This document shows positions 24,228 through 52,327 of a DNA stretch of 64,000 bases, in pieces; within the stretch, counting starts at the first letter, position 1; each line of letters begins with the position of its first letter. Source of the DNA: Warburgia ugandensis. Taxonomy: Eukaryota; Streptophyta; Magnoliopsida; Canellales; Canellaceae. The DNA lies in assembly GCA_035236585.1 (NCBI GenBank), contig CP141131.1:19257103-19321102 (forward strand), in the 5' to 3' direction. The position numbers and the translations under genes are program-made. A model generated the notes under the pieces. It was given only the letters and a program-made list of their open reading frames with translations, had not been told where the DNA came from and made no database searches.

Positions 24228-24394
24228 AAGGGCAGCCCCGGTGCAAGAAGCTTCCACCTATGCAAGGTCCGGGGAAGGGGCGGACCACAAGGGCCTAAAG
24301 TACACATCCTTACCTTGCATTTTGCAAGAGGTTGTTTCTACGCCTTGAACCCGTGATCTCAAGATCATACGACGACAACTTTTACCGTTGCGCA
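24228..24394 (-). mobile_element. Au-like SINE
   Basis: Nearly full-length minus-strand copy, from gggcagccccggtgcaagaa to ttttaccgttgcgcaaa. It is missing the last head bases; no clear duplication. Confidence 0.88.
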
Positions 24395-24766
24395 AACATT
24401 GAAATCATATAAACAAAAATTATGAACAAAGGAAGCTTGTTTGGATCTTGCACAACAATTAGAATACCCATTCCCTTCTAACACCACCTAAACCCTCTCT
24501 TTTAACAATACGCAAATATCTCTCTTTCAACAACTCCTACAAACCTTCCTCTCTTCTGTACAATGGAGCCTCCTTTAATCACTGAACCATCTCTCAATAA
24601 ATAGGTTTGTCCAAAGGAAAAAATCGCCTTTAATCTAGTACCACTTTGGGCATATGTAGAACATCCTATTTGGATTTCTTGCCTACTGAGACACACCAAA
24701 TCATCCAACCATGGCCATTTTCACAATATCTAGGTGGCAAACCATAACCACTAGTAGACACTAAAA
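24395..24766. other. Short intergenic stretch, nothing recognised
   Basis: DNA between two minus-strand SINEs. The frame at 24502-24708 has no known motif. Confidence 0.35.
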
Positions 24767-24945
24767 AAGGGCAGCCCCAGTGCACCAAGCTTCCACCTAT
24801 GTGGGGTCTGGGGAAGGGGGGACCACAAGGGCCTATAGTACACAGTCTTACTTTGTATTTTTGCAAGAGGCTATTTCCACGCCTTGAACCTGTAACCTTA
24901 AGGTCACATGACGACAACTTTTACCGTTGCACCAAGGATCCCCTT
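24767..24945 (-). mobile_element. Au-like SINE
   Basis: Full-length minus-strand copy. tagacac occurs on both sides and may be the core of an eroded target duplication. Confidence 0.88.
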
Positions 24946-25289
24946 TGCATAGACACCATTATTGATGGAGGTAAAATAAATGGGTAAGTTGCACACAATT
25001 TGGAGTTGGGATCTCTAGTGAAATGCACAAAATATACATGTGAAATCTCCTGGAGAGTTGGGGACTACAGTAGGAGAAAATGGATGTTAGGGCTTGAAAT
25101 TATCTTAGAACTGTCAAAGGTAAAATTGTAAAATCTTATCCCATCGAAACTCAAAATTAGACTCAATGTAATATAAGTTATTAGGGCCTAGAACAGACTT
25201 CCCTTACAAAAAGTTGATGAGAAAATTCAATGGTTCTAAGGACTAAACTATTGAATTGGTAGTTTAAGGACCAAAGTATTTTAAATTGG
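24946..25289. other. Intergenic DNA, nothing recognised
   Basis: A/T-rich DNA between SINEs. It includes the target sequence that was duplicated by the next copy. Confidence 0.35.
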
Positions 25290-25306
25290 TAGTTGAGAGG
25301 ACGTTA

Positions 25307-25487
25307 GTAGGGGAGCCTTGGTGCAATGGTAAAAGTTGACGTCATGTGACCTTGAGGTCACGTGTTCAAGGCATGGAAACAACCTCTTGCAAAATGCAAG
25401 ATAAGGCTGTGTACTTTAGGCCTTTGTGGTCCGCCCCTTCCACGAACCCTGCATAGGCGGGAGCTTCATGCACCGGGACTTCCCTTT
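25307..25487 (+). mobile_element. Au-like SINE with perfect 17-bp target-site duplication
   Basis: Full-length plus-strand copy with intact A-box-like and B-box-like segments. The flanks are tagttgagaggacgtta at 25290-25306 and 25488-25504, identical, so this is one of the younger copies. Confidence 0.95.
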
Positions 25488-25629
25488 TAGTTGAGAGGAC
25501 GTTATTGTACCTTTTCTCTTTAAGAAATTGTGTTCTACTTTGCCTCGTTTTGCTATACGAAGGATCTACCTATTTTGCTCTAGATAGGATTTTCAACTAT
25601 TTTTTAGTCCACAACAAAGATAACAAAAA

Positions 25630-25811
25630 GGAGAGCTTTGACGAATGGTAAAGTTGTCGCTATGTGACCTTGAGGTCACAAGTTCAATGTGTGAAAACTG
25701 CCTCTTGCAAACAAAATGCAAAGCAAAGCTGCATACTATAAACCTCTGTGGTCTACCCCTTTCCTGTATCCAACATAAGTAGGAGATTGGTGCACCGGGG
25801 CTATCTATTTT
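25630..25811 (+). mobile_element. Au-like SINE, diverged
   Basis: Plus-strand copy with mutated head (ggagagctttgacgaatgg) and a gcaccggggctatct tail. Only a short aaagata repeat is shared by the flanks. Confidence 0.85.
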
Positions 25812-25834
25812 AATAAAGATAAAAGAAAGAACAA

Positions 25835-25905
25835 TTCAGTGCACGAAGCTCCACCATATGCGAGGTCCTAGAAAGAGCCCAACCATAAAGGGTATACACC
25901 TTGAA
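25835..25905 (-). mobile_element. Au-like SINE fragment
   Basis: A minus-strand tail piece, cagtgcacgaagctccacc to ataaagggtatacaccttga. It lies 24 bases from the preceding plus-strand copy. Confidence 0.6.
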
Positions 25906-26529
25906 ATGAAAATCTCTATCTACAAAATCAAGCAAATATGATCAACCAACTTGGGCGCTCATCCTTCATCACCCAAATAAATCTTCCAAATTCTTGTGTA
26001 TTGCCCACCAGGTTAATCAACTAATAAATTTTTATATCAAAATCCTTCTTTTTTTTATTGATCAACTTTCAAAGCTTGTTGATCATCTCCGCGTTCCAAA
26101 CATTGCTTCTTTGGGGGGACCTAATTGTCTTTTTAGCCACTTCTTTACAGCACCCTCCTGCTTTTTCAATGAGGTATTTTCGTTTCCCAAGTACGCTGAC
26201 TTTAACCATTAACCTAATCTAATGTTCTTCCTTTTACCACGTGGATCGTTCCCTTGATTAGCTCGTTAAGATTGTCAAGTATTTGTGGGCCCTTCCCTAC
26301 ATTTCCTTGATTACTCGTTAAGGTTGTCAAATCCAAGTAGGGTCCACAAAATGAAGTGCAAAACCGGATCTTATTCGTGCATTTTTCAGGGCAGGTTTCG
26401 TGGCTCAAAATATCTTCTGAATTGTTCTTGAAATGAATGTCAATAGACCTATTAATAAGGCCACTTTCGTCATTTCGGTGGCTACCATTGAACATCAAAT
26501 CAGCGTACTGTTGAGAACGCGCTTAACGC
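25906..26529 (+). promoter_or_regulatory. Presumed promoter region of the BPS1-like gene
   Basis: The 600 bases before the inferred first exon have no coding motif. Two direct repeats built on ccttgattactcgttaag-ttgtcaa lie at about 26252-26291 and 26306-26345. Their role is unknown. The minus frame at 26214-26498 is probably accidental. Confidence 0.4.
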
Positions 26530-26638
26530 TTGGAACCCTGCTGCTTTAAGGATAGTGTTTGTCGCCGAAAGAAAAAAGCATTTGCGCGTCTCAGATTTCT
26601 TCGATCCAGTTCTTGGTTCCGCCTATCGTACGATTCAG
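26530..26638 (+). other. Inferred 5' UTR exon of the BPS1-like gene
   Basis: The pyrimidine-rich stretch ends at a good donor, gattcag|gtaacg, at 26638/26639. The matching acceptor is probably tgtataag|gagcatg at 27802/27803, eleven bases before the first ATG. This would give a 1.16-kb intron in the 5' UTR, containing the SINE at 27073-27254. The transcription start is a guess. Confidence 0.5.
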
Positions 26639-27072
26639 GTAACGAAATTTCGCATTTCTTTTGCTTGTTCTTTGTTATCATCCGATTCATCTCGCTCTTG
26701 AGTTCTGGGAAAAGTGTAAAAGATGATGCTTGTTGAGTAGTTACGGTTGGGTTTTGGTTTTGATTTCTTCTGTTGGTTGGTTTATCTGTAGCGGTAGCAT
26801 GTAATCTGTAATTCAGAGTCGGCGATCTGTGGAAAATTACTGTATTTGGTGGAGATTTTTTATTAATTATTTTCTGGTGTTGTGATTTCTTTTCTGTTTG
26901 GTTTTTGATGTTAGAATTTTAGAGTTTTATGCTATTCGAACCAGATCAATACGTTAGAAATTTTGGAATTTTGAGAATGTTTCAGTTTGAGGTTGGATTT
27001 CCTGCGGTGGAGAACTTTGAGTGGTAAGGTGATGCTGGTCTTGAATTCGAATCCAGCTGTAAAGCTACACTT

Positions 27073-27254
27073 AAAGGGACAGCCCTGGTGCACGAAGCTC
27101 CCAAGTATGGGGGGTTCGGAGAAGGGGCAGACCACAAGGTCAATAGTACGCAGCCTTACCTTGCATTTTGTAAGAGGCTGTTTCCACACCTTGAACCCGT
27201 GACCTCAAGGTCATATGACGGCAACTCTACCGATAAGCCAAGGCTCCCTTTCAG
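27073..27254 (-). mobile_element. Au-like SINE in the 5' UTR intron
   Basis: Full-length minus-strand copy, antisense to the BPS1-like gene. The middle and the B-box-like segment are well kept. No clear target duplication. Confidence 0.88.
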
Positions 27255-27813
27255 ACTAAATCATTTGTGCAGAGAATATTTAAGATGTGAATGAACGACT
27301 ATTGTAGGTTGGCATAGCAAAATATAAGAATTTTTTGTAAGCTGTCTCTGTAATTTATGACTCGATTGGAAGTTTGAAAATGGTACTGTGAATTCGCCAT
27401 GCTGAGTATGCAGCTTTTGTTTGACGAGAAGATTTTGTCATTCGTAAGGGTTTGCTCTTACAATTGAGGTTTTCAAAATTGAAATTTCTGGAACATAGAG
27501 TTCCTAGTTACAATTAGGATGGTTTCTTTACTTTCATCAATTTTCTTTTCAAGGCCATCTTATCTGTATCTGGATACACAAGTTATGGGTTCATTTACTG
27601 ACTAGAGCGAACTGGATAATGGGGCTGCAGGCTGACCACATATTTGATACTCTATTCTGCACAAAACCATTGGCTGTTGTTGGATTGTAAAACTATAGCT
27701 GTTTTGACAAAAATGCACCCTTTCTTATTGATCAAGTTCTTTTTCTTTCCCCCTTCTTCTGTTGATATTACATATTTGTCGTGATTTCTATGCATGTATA
27801 AGGAGCATGTGAT

Positions 27814-28965
27814 ATGTCTGATGCAACTGATTTCTTTGTATCTTCTGATATTTCTTTGTGCGAAAGACAGATTTCTTGTTCAGTGGACAGTTCTATCAGA
27901 ATGAGTCTTCCACATGATGGTCAGCGACCATTCTTCCCTTTTGGCAACCCCTTCCGGATGATTCTTCCAATGGGATCTTATCTATCAGCAAAGCTTCTTG
28001 TCCTTTCAAAGTCCTTTGAGGAAACTCTAGAGGGAAGGCTAAAGAAGCTGAAGCCAAAGGATAAGATGGATGTTCTTAGCTTATCATGGATGAGATTGGC
28101 AATGGAATCTCTATGTGAAACACATACAGATATCAAAGCACTAATTACAGATCTTCAGTTCCCTGTATCTGATTGGGATGACAAATGGATTGACATGTAT
28201 TTGGACAACACTGTGAAGTTGCTTGACATTTGCATAGCATTTAGCTCTGAGCTCTCCCTACTGAATCAAGGTCATCTTCTGCTGCAGTGTGTCTTACATG
28301 TTTTGGATCACCCAAAAAGTTTCCCATCATCTGAACAGCTTGTGCAAGCTCGGTCTTCGCTTCAGGATTGGATGCAACAAGTCAGTTTTAAGAATCTGAA
28401 ACTTGAGAGCTGTTGTGATGTATTAGAAGGTCTTGCTGGATCCCTTCATATGGCAAAGGTTAAGAACTCTGCAAAAGGAAAGGTTCTAATGCATGCCATG
28501 TATGGGGTCAAGGTTGAGACTATATTCATCTGCAGTGTCTTCTCTGCAGCCTTCTTAGGTTCCGATAAGCCATTAAACGATCTGCATGTTTCTGACAAGT
28601 TCTTGTGGTCTGAAGCCTTCAATGATTTGCAATCTTATGTAAATGGAGAAATCAGGAGGCAGTTTTTACATGGAAGTCCTGTAATTGTGAAGGAGCTGGA
28701 GAAAGTTAGTACAAGTGCAGAGCAGTTGTATGCCATGACTGGTAGCATTGGCAGTGAAGAAGCAGAAAGTTTGCAGAAATCTGTTTCAAGTCTCCGTGGA
28801 AGTGCAGAGGAATTTCTGCATGGTATAGATCTTCTCTCAAAGCAAGTCGAGTGTTTTTTCCAGATAGTTCTGAAGGGGCGTGATGCTTTGCTTTGTAACC
28901 TAAGATTCTCTGACTTGAATCAAGAAAATGATGTAGATGAGCAGGTCATGAGATGGTTTCACTGA
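27814..28965 (+). CDS. BYPASS1 (BPS1)-like protein
   Basis: A single uninterrupted coding exon of 383 codons. After a variable N-terminus it has the family's FFPFGNPF motif (residues 40-47), a long helical body with DVLSLSWMRLAMESLCETHT, PVSDWDDKWIDMYLDNTVKL and VKNSAKGKVLMHAMYGVKVE, and a C-terminal helical repeat. This is the plant BPS1 family. Arabidopsis BPS1 prevents production of a mobile, root-made growth inhibitor; its biochemical activity is unclear. In-frame Met30 (27901) starts MSLPHDGQ and gives 354 residues, close to the usual length of about 350, so the first 29 residues may be an extension or 5' UTR. The frame is intact and probably functional. Confidence 0.9.
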   Translation: MSDATDFFVSSDISLCERQISCSVDSSIRMSLPHDGQRPFFPFGNPFRMILPMGSYLSAKLLVLSKSFEETLEGRLKKLKPKDKMDVLSLSWMRLAMESLCETHTDIKALITDLQFPVSDWDDKWIDMYLDNTVKLLDICIAFSSELSLLNQGHLLLQCVLHVLDHPKSFPSSEQLVQARSSLQDWMQQVSFKNLKLESCCDVLEGLAGSLHMAKVKNSAKGKVLMHAMYGVKVETIFICSVFSAAFLGSDKPLNDLHVSDKFLWSEAFNDLQSYVNGEIRRQFLHGSPVIVKELEKVSTSAEQLYAMTGSIGSEEAESLQKSVSSLRGSAEEFLHGIDLLSKQVECFFQIVLKGRDALLCNLRFSDLNQENDVDEQVMRWFH

Positions 28966-29540
28966 GTCGAAGTTACATTGTAAACCTTTGTGTTTTTTGT
29001 TTTCTGGTTGGGGATCATCGGGTAGTTCCACCAGGGGATTGTTCTCCAATGCTGGACAACCTTTTGGAGTTTGTAAGTTTTGTATTACTGCTTTTGCATT
29101 TAAACTTAGCAGTATTATACTTATGTTGGCTGAAATCTTAAAATGGTATTGTACAGTTTGTAAAATTTCAAAGTTCTATTACAATTTGTTTCCTTCCTTC
29201 TCTTGTTATTCCACCTGGTTGCTTCTCAAGGTGGTTGATTTTTTATTTTGTCTCTTTCTTTGCTGATAAAGAGTAGGCGTTTCTTATCTCTTCCCATATT
29301 TTGTGCTAACCTTTTACCTCGTGCTTTTTAGCTTGGGGTGAAGTTCTGATGGAATGATTACTGTGTGATACTTCCTTCTGTGGGATTCAATTCATAAAGT
29401 GAGAGTGAGTTGTCTTACTCTTTCCCTTATCCATCTATTTATATGTTTTGCACATGTAGGTATCTGGACTAATTGGCATGTTCAAGTTGAACCATTTTGA
29501 GCTTGTTGGAGAAAGTGTGGGGTTTGCTGATCTTTGGTAA
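28966..29540 (+). other. 3' flank of the BPS1-like gene
   Basis: T-rich DNA after the stop, likely the 3' UTR and downstream intergenic DNA. I see no further exon; the short frames here do not match BPS1 or another family. Confidence 0.4.
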
Positions 29541-29544
29541 GAAA

Positions 29545-29880
29545 CTCCTGTCACATCCAACCCACAATTGACTTGATTTTTTCATAAATTGTCTAAGGAG
29601 AAAAATAGCTTTCATGGTAGACCTCCTAGGGCATGAAAGGAAACTAGTTTTCCAATGCACAGGTCTCATGTCCTCTTGTCAATTACTCTTTCCTAAAGTT
29701 CTGTGGTATGGCTTATAAGTTTGATCTCACGATAATTAGTGTAACTCTCTATGTCTCCTTTATGCTTATAAATTGGTAAGATAGAGGTTTTCCTCCATTC
29801 ATCTAACATTTTCTTCGATTCTACAATCCTATTGAACAACTTTGTCAGCCATAAAATGGGGTAGGCTTTGTATAATGGTC
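29545..29880 (-). mobile_element. RTE-type LINE reverse transcriptase fragment
   Basis: The minus strand carries LFNRIVESKKMLDEWRKTS, SYTNYREIKLISHTTE and RRSTMKAIFLLRQF in shifting frames, matching the RT of the 436-2106 element. It has no 3' tail, so it is an internal piece left after deletion. Confidence 0.72.
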
Positions 29881-30247
29881 CTCGGCAACCTTCTCAACAA
29901 CTAAAGATCCGAGGAACACCTGGACTGACTGACATAATGAGTCACCAACATTATATTTGGAGGTTCATTCTTCAACTGAGATAAAATGGAAATCATTTCA
30001 TCCTTTCAGTCTTAATCTTGGGTGGCTCTCAAGGAAAGGTAGCTCTATCTAGACTCAAGACTAAGAGTCATGTTGTGCGATGCAACTATATTCAAGCTTT
30101 GACAAGGATCCAAGCATGGTCCTAAAACTTGCAATTAGCAGTGCTCTTGCAAATGTTTGACTGTTTGGTTTTCTAAATTGAACAAGTGCTCGGAAGTCTG
30201 CAGATCTTTCATTTCATCTATGCATGTTTTATTAAGTTTACATCTAG

Positions 30248-30838
30248 AACTTCTGTCCCAGCTAGTTCCATTGGAAAGAAAATATTAGAGTACTCAAGTT
30301 TAGAAGTCCTGGAATGCCTGCAGTACTTCCATTCCATCTATATTTGTTTTATTGAGTAGACATCTATTAAGTTTGTATCTCCATTAGCCATGTAGCAATT
30401 TTGATGCTGTTCCTTGCTAGTTTCCATATTACAGGCTTTCAGTCTTGAAACTAAAATGTATGGTGTTGGCGCCCGTCCTGCTGCTGCCAAGTATATATTG
30501 GCTCAGATGGTTGGTAATGTAAACAATTCACGTTCTTGGCTCACACTCTGCTCGGGTGATTCCACAAAATTTCTTCACCAGATGATCTAAACTCGCAACT
30601 GGTAGGAACTTCTGTACAAGCTAGTTCCACTGAAAAGAAAATATTAGTGTAATCGAGTTTAGAAGTCCTGGAATGCCTGCAGTCTTTCATTCCATCCATA
30701 CTTGTTTTATTGAGTAAGCATCTATAAGTTCCTACCTCCGTTAACCTGTAGTAATTCTGACGCAGTTCCCTGCTAGTTTCTGTATTACAGGCTTTGCTGT
30801 TGGTGCCCGCCCTTGTGCTGCTCTAAGTAATATATTGC
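30248..30838. repeat. Diverged tandem duplication, period about 358 bp
   Basis: Copy 1 (from 30248) and copy 2 (30606-30838) share aacttctgt-c-agctagttcca, gtttagaagtcctggaatgc, tgttttattgagtaa and tattacaggcttt in the same order. Neither is coding. Confidence 0.75.
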
Positions 30839-31353
30839 GTCCTTCGGGTTGCTTCTTATGCTTTTCATTATGGCTAGACTTCTTGTCTTCCCCACCTTTT
30901 CCAATGTGGGGGTTTGTTGGGCTTGGACTTGCTAAAGATTCTACCTTTATTGTTAATTCAGAAAGCTTCTCGGCTGCCATCAGTGCTGATCCTATGTTGG
31001 TAAATCCACATCTTTATAACTCTTACGTGACCCATGGTTGTAACCTACTGATGAAGAAGTAGAGCTTATTCTTCTCACTGATATCGGGAAAAATGAGTAG
31101 GAGGATTAAATTGGTTGACGTACTTACATATGGACCTGTTTTCTTTAAGTTTCTTAATATCTTCCATGTCTAGTATTTAACTCTCTAGAAGAAATTTGGG
31201 CCTTCAATTCCTTCATGTCTTCCCATGTGGCTATGGTTCATAGCCCCTTTACCATGATGGCCATTTTTTGCCTCCATAACAAGGCATACTCTGCCAGGAA
31301 TAGAGCCATTTTGTTGATCTTTTTGCCTAATTGTGGATGCGACTGGATACGAG
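30839..31353. other. Intergenic DNA, no recognised gene
   Basis: The frames at 30741-30980 (minus) and 30835-31062 (plus) overlap and show no known motif. Confidence 0.35.
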
Positions 31354-31368
31354 GTATGCCTTTACCTA

Positions 31369-31553
31369 AAAAGGGTCAGCCTCGGTGCACGAAGCTCCCG
31401 CCATGTGATTCCAGAGAAGGGGCAAACCTCAAGGGTCTATAGTATGCAGCTTTATCTTACATTTTTGTAAGAGGCTGTTTTCATGCCTTGAACCTGTGAC
31501 CTCAAGGTCACACGATGATAACTTTACCGTTGTGCGAAGGCTCCCCTTCAGAA
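31369..31553 (-). mobile_element. Au-like SINE with target-site duplication
   Basis: Full-length minus-strand copy. The flanks gtatgcctttaccta (31354-31368) and gtatgtatttaccta (31554-31568) differ at two bases. Confidence 0.9.
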
Positions 31554-31568
31554 GTATGTATTTACCTA

Positions 31569-33700
31569 CAAAATGAAAATTTCAAACTCAGAATTCCTTG
31601 ATCTATTGAAGGGTTTTGGCCTTAGGGATCTTCACCGTCCTTATGTCGACTATAATCCCAACTGATCACAGCCTTCTCAATCAACTCTTGCTTGTTCTTT
31701 AGCTCTTTGAACCCACCAAAGACCCCCTTAGTCTCTTCTCATAGATAATTCCTTGCTTGTGCACAAGGGACTATTTTAAGTTCTTGCATGAGTGTTCATG
31801 GACTCTATCATCTCATCTAGAACTCTAGTCATACAACATTGACAAGTCTCCTAACTTATTTTAGAATTCAGCCTTGTAGACGTCCAGCATGGTTTTGGTG
31901 TACTCCTCCAAGACTAGAACTTTCATCCTTGCTTTGCCACCCATGTTACCATCATCTAGAACTTTTCACTCAACGTTGTACCTCGTTATGCCTGTTGCCT
32001 TTGCTAGACCTCTAAGCCTGCTCTAGTATATCATGAGGCACCACATAAAATATATGATCGTATTGGTCTTTGGTTGATCTGGCTTGTTCATCTTATTTTT
32101 CCGACTTTAAATATTTGTAACATGAAAATCATGCTGGCTAGATGATTCTAGCAAGAGACACGATTTCAGTTGTAATTGTTGGACTCAAATGGGAATAGAA
32201 AATGCTTAAACCTGTCATTTTAAAGAAATATTAGGGTTTCTTAATCTAACAGCAATGATTAAGAGCCTCCTCGTTGCCTTATTATATTACATTTTAGTGG
32301 GTAGAAATTTTCATACTTGACTCTCCACATTCTTAAGTAACCATTGGTGTGCATCCCTTGTCACGTTTTGAATCCTCTAGAGCGCTCTTAGCGGGTCTAA
32401 TTGAATAATAAACCCGGGAACACGCTATCATCTTCCCAAGAAGAAGAAGAATTGAATTTGAATAGTCAACATCTTGAACCCATCGCTCTTATATACTTTT
32501 CAATTATCAAAGAGCCTATTCTTCTTGTAAAATCATCAACCAATAAATCTCTCTTCTTTAGCCCAACTAAATCGATGGTCATATGGATTAGGGCCAGCAT
32601 GGTTGATGATATGGCACCGTTCATCTTTCCATGGTGATATCCGAGAAATCTTCTCCATTGGATGATATTTTACTACAGCCAAACTCAAAACTCTTGTAGT
32701 ACCCCACTGTTCTTGAACTCAGTTCGTGAGGCCTTCTTCGATTATCAATTCTCTGCTAATCTCTTATTCGCACCAGATTAGGAGGACATATTCTATTCAT
32801 TCCTCCCAATAATTTCAGCAGCAATGATCATCTAGTGGAGAAGAAACCGATGCATGCCCCATTGCCTTCTAGTGCAGTTGTGCAAGGAAGAATCGTAATA
32901 CTAGTGACCAAGGTTCGAGTCTGTGCATGAATGCATGTATAACTTTCGAACCACAAGTAATTTCAATGACAAAATTTCTGGCTCTACGTAGTTGCATAAA
33001 TCTTTTTTGCAACTTGTACTAAGAAATTACAGGGAAGCATGTGCAAAGAAGAAAGGTGTAGGACCACTTCCATGGAAAATGTCAACAATTATGACACCAC
33101 ATCAGCCGTCACCAATGACTTGGCCCAGTCTTCTCCTAGTCCAACTCAAACAAGACGGAAAAATTAATGGTAAAATTTTCAAAAGCAAAATATTTAGAAT
33201 CTATTATCTTAATTCTTAAAAAAAGAAAGAAAGAGAAAAAGTGCTACCTCCAATCTTTATGGTAGCTTTAACCAAGCGTGCAACGAGGAGAGGTGCGTTG
33301 TCGTCGGACCACCAGCTGTAAGAAAGCTTGTGGCAATGCTCATTCTTCAGTCCTACATAAGATCATCAATTTGACGGCTGCGATGGTCGATCGCAAGCAA
33401 GAGTCGTGGGCCACTGAGATTAAGGCTCAGTTTTTAACATCTAGGCGCTAGACTTGTTCGTGAGTAGCTGATGATTTCCCAATGCAAAACAAATGCACCT
33501 ACTGGTCTATGTTTAGCCAAAGATAAGTCGAGCAATCCCTCAATCTAGGACCGTCGATAATGGACCCCATCAGATTATAACGGTCCCCAGCTGAGATGAA
33601 TGGAGCTGGCTGAACAACGGAGACGCGTTGATTGGTGGGATTCAAGTAACACGTGTTTCTGCTGGTCTGGGGCGTTTTCTACCAACAAAAACTTTAAAAA
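31569..33700. other. Intergenic DNA, no recognised gene
   Basis: No gene was recognised on either strand; the frames at 32401-32637 and 32992-33219 lack known motifs. The last part (33700-33929) is pyrimidine-rich and probably leads into the 5' UTR of the next gene. Confidence 0.4.
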
Positions 33701-33719
33701 TTAATTAACTAATTAATTA

Positions 33720-33929
33720 AAACCACTTAAAATCCACGTCGGATTCAGTGCGCTGTCGTTTCTCCCTCTCTCTTCTTCCTTGCCGCATTATTTACGTCCC
33801 AAACACTAAAAAAATCTTCACAGAGAGAAAGAAAGACGGTTTGTTCTGTTGCTCGTCTTCTCTTCTTCATTGACTTGTTAGGGTTTCGATTTCAAAAGGA
33901 GAAAAGATTTCCGGCGTGAAATTCCGGCC
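33720..33929 (+). promoter_or_regulatory. Likely 5' UTR and core promoter of the PLAC8-family gene
   Basis: A ctccctctctcttcttcctt pyrimidine patch near 33760 and CT-rich leader DNA precede the ATG, as in many plant leaders. The transcription start is not determined. Confidence 0.4.
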
Positions 33930-49881
<15,952 letters not shown>

Positions 49882-50376
49882 TCTTAGTTATGAAAGCAGG
49901 ACAGCATACACATATAGAATTGCCAAAAGTTCTATCTTCAAAATGAAACTGGCCTTCTTGGGACGACCATTATTGCAGGCATGAATGCTTCAGATTTCTC
50001 CCACAATCTGGTTTATTGTATTTCTAGGATGTAAAACATACTGAGATTGAGATGACATGTGTGTGAGTGTGTGTGAATCAGTTACCACAAATGGTAAAAG
50101 GGTTATGCAACGGTTGGATCTGTTCATGTATGTTTGAAATTTAGTTGTGTTATTTTCTTGGCCTGTTTGCATTTTAATCGAAAGTTAGCTGTTAGCATTT
50201 TGAACTATTGATAGCACTAGATTCATTAAATTTTTAAGCGCAGGGGGCATCTAACCTCGATTATGACGAAGGTTCTTTAATCATTATGAGAATTGAGATG
50301 AACTTGGCGTGTTGTGGCTTCTGTTCCGTTGTGCTTAATCAGGCGCCAAGAAGTGTAGTCAATTAATATATCAGTA

Positions 50377-50418
<42 letters not shown>

Positions 50419-52303
50419 CTGTTCATTTCTACGCACAACATTTGAATGGTTTTTTAGATGCTAGAGGTAGGCGGATCAGTTAGAGGTAGGCCCCATAAGG
50501 TGTGATCCCGGACAGCACCTAGAGTGCCCTCACTTTAGCATTCCTCTTAGCAAAAATCTCTATATATTTTTTTCTTGTATGTAAGTACTGATGTTACACG
50601 TATGAGGACGTGAAGTCTTTCTTTCAGCAGTCACTGAAGGAGCACTCAATTGCAAGCTGGTATATGTTCAGTTCTTAGAAACTGTTTTCAACTTTCTTCT
50701 AACTTCAGGTGCACTTGACTAAACTCTTTTAGCCGTTTACCACGTGGTGGTTCTATTCACTACAATGCTTTGAGACAAATATATTTAGTTTAGCAATAGA
50801 TCGAAACTGCTTACATATAGCCTTTCAAGTTACACAAGACAAGGCTAGATCATTTAAGGGATGGGATGATTGTTTTCAGAAGAAAGATGGGCATGCCTTA
50901 TCTATGACAGAGTCACCAGGATCTAGGCCCAACTTGTACCTTAGCCATATACTCCAACAGTTTCTTGAGGGTTCCACGCAATTTCTTCTAGCCACAAGTA
51001 CCATGAGAATAAGGTATAGCCTCCAAAAGTAAAAATCAGGTCCAGGTTTTAGGTGGTAAGGACAATTCTCTTTCCACACTTTGCGTCCTAGAATCTCATC
51101 CATTGGATGACCCTGACTTGTTCCTTCCCAAACTAGTCGCCGTCCATTTGCAATTAAGAGAAAAACAAAAGCTTAGATCATCGGATGTATGGGAAATTTC
51201 TATCCAAGACAAGTTCTAGAGGATGGAAGATTTGGGTCGGCCGAAATGCGTGCCTAGCTGGTATTTTTAGCTGTCTGTAACAAACTCCAGTGCCAATGGT
51301 TCACCATACTTCATCAAACACCGGTTGAGAACGCAATGAAACGGGAATTATTTAGAAGGCCTCATTTCTTTCATAAGCAACGAAGCCAGTTATGGAAAAC
51401 TCTTTGCAACGATCAGATACATATTATTGGCGTTGAAGTTTGGGCTTGAACGGAAGTCTATTCCTAGAGTAAAGTGTTTTCGCAGCCGTATGAGATGACT
51501 TCCTCTCTTGGTTTGTCAATTGCTGACAAGAAGCACTGACTCTATTCAAAGTTCAAACTTGTGGAGCACGAAAAATCAATTGAAGCGATGAAAGGGGTAG
51601 GAACTGGCATTTCCAAGCACCCACTTGCGTCCTATGCAAGGAATGAGGCAAGCTCATTTCCAGAGGTAATTCCTCTCCAAATTTTGTTGGGTGCTGCTAA
51701 GATCAAGTCACTTGTGGAACTTCTTGTGATTCCTCTTAATTTCGAGGGGTATTCAGTCCAGGAGAATAGAAAAGATCCTCAAAAACTCCATCTGATGTAG
51801 TGGAACAGTCCAAAAAGTAGAGGAAGCAGTTGGCGAAGGGCTGAGGTAGGATGGATAAATTTGAATTTCAGTGGATCAAAGCTTGGTTCAAATGCGGTTG
51901 GCAGCAAGGACAATTGAGGAAGATGAAATGTGCAAGTCTTTAGTTGGAAGGTCTATTCTTCCTCGTAGCATCAAACTCGGCTCAGAACCTTAGACCTTCC
52001 TGGCAGATGTTTGGTCCTTTTCTTAAGCTATACTCACCCCACTTTTAGCTACTTCCATGACTGAAAATACGTGCCAAAGAGGGAACAAAACCTCAGCGTC
52101 TTGAAGTATAAGTTAACTGATTATCTGCGTGGTGGTATTTTGACATTTCCTGATATGCACATCTTTGAGGTCCTTTTATCTCAAGCTCTTTCTCTGTTTC
52201 TTATCTACTCTTTTTTCTTAAAGACCTTGAACTAAAGCTCTTCAGCTCAACTTACTACCTTTCAGAAAAAGAAGGAAAATAGTACGACTATATGATATAA
52301 TTC
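49882..52303. other. 3' flank and intergenic DNA, no recognised gene
   Basis: The probable 3' UTR follows the PLAC8-family stop. A (TA)n run lies at about 50380-50415. The frames at 50876-51103 (minus) and 51561-51800 (plus) have no known motif. Confidence 0.4.
50380..50415. repeat. (TA)n microsatellite
   Basis: About 18 uninterrupted TA units in the 3' flank. Confidence 0.95.
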
Positions 52304-52327
52304 TTGAGCTTTCTCGTAACACTCAAA

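Noticed and set aside
24502-24917. Minus-strand frames near 24.5-24.9 kb
   Set aside because: They translate SINE sequence or have no motif.
28953-29266. Extra exon after the BPS1-like stop
   Set aside because: The frames there are T-rich and hydrophobic by composition; the family has a single coding exon of about 350 codons, which is already complete.
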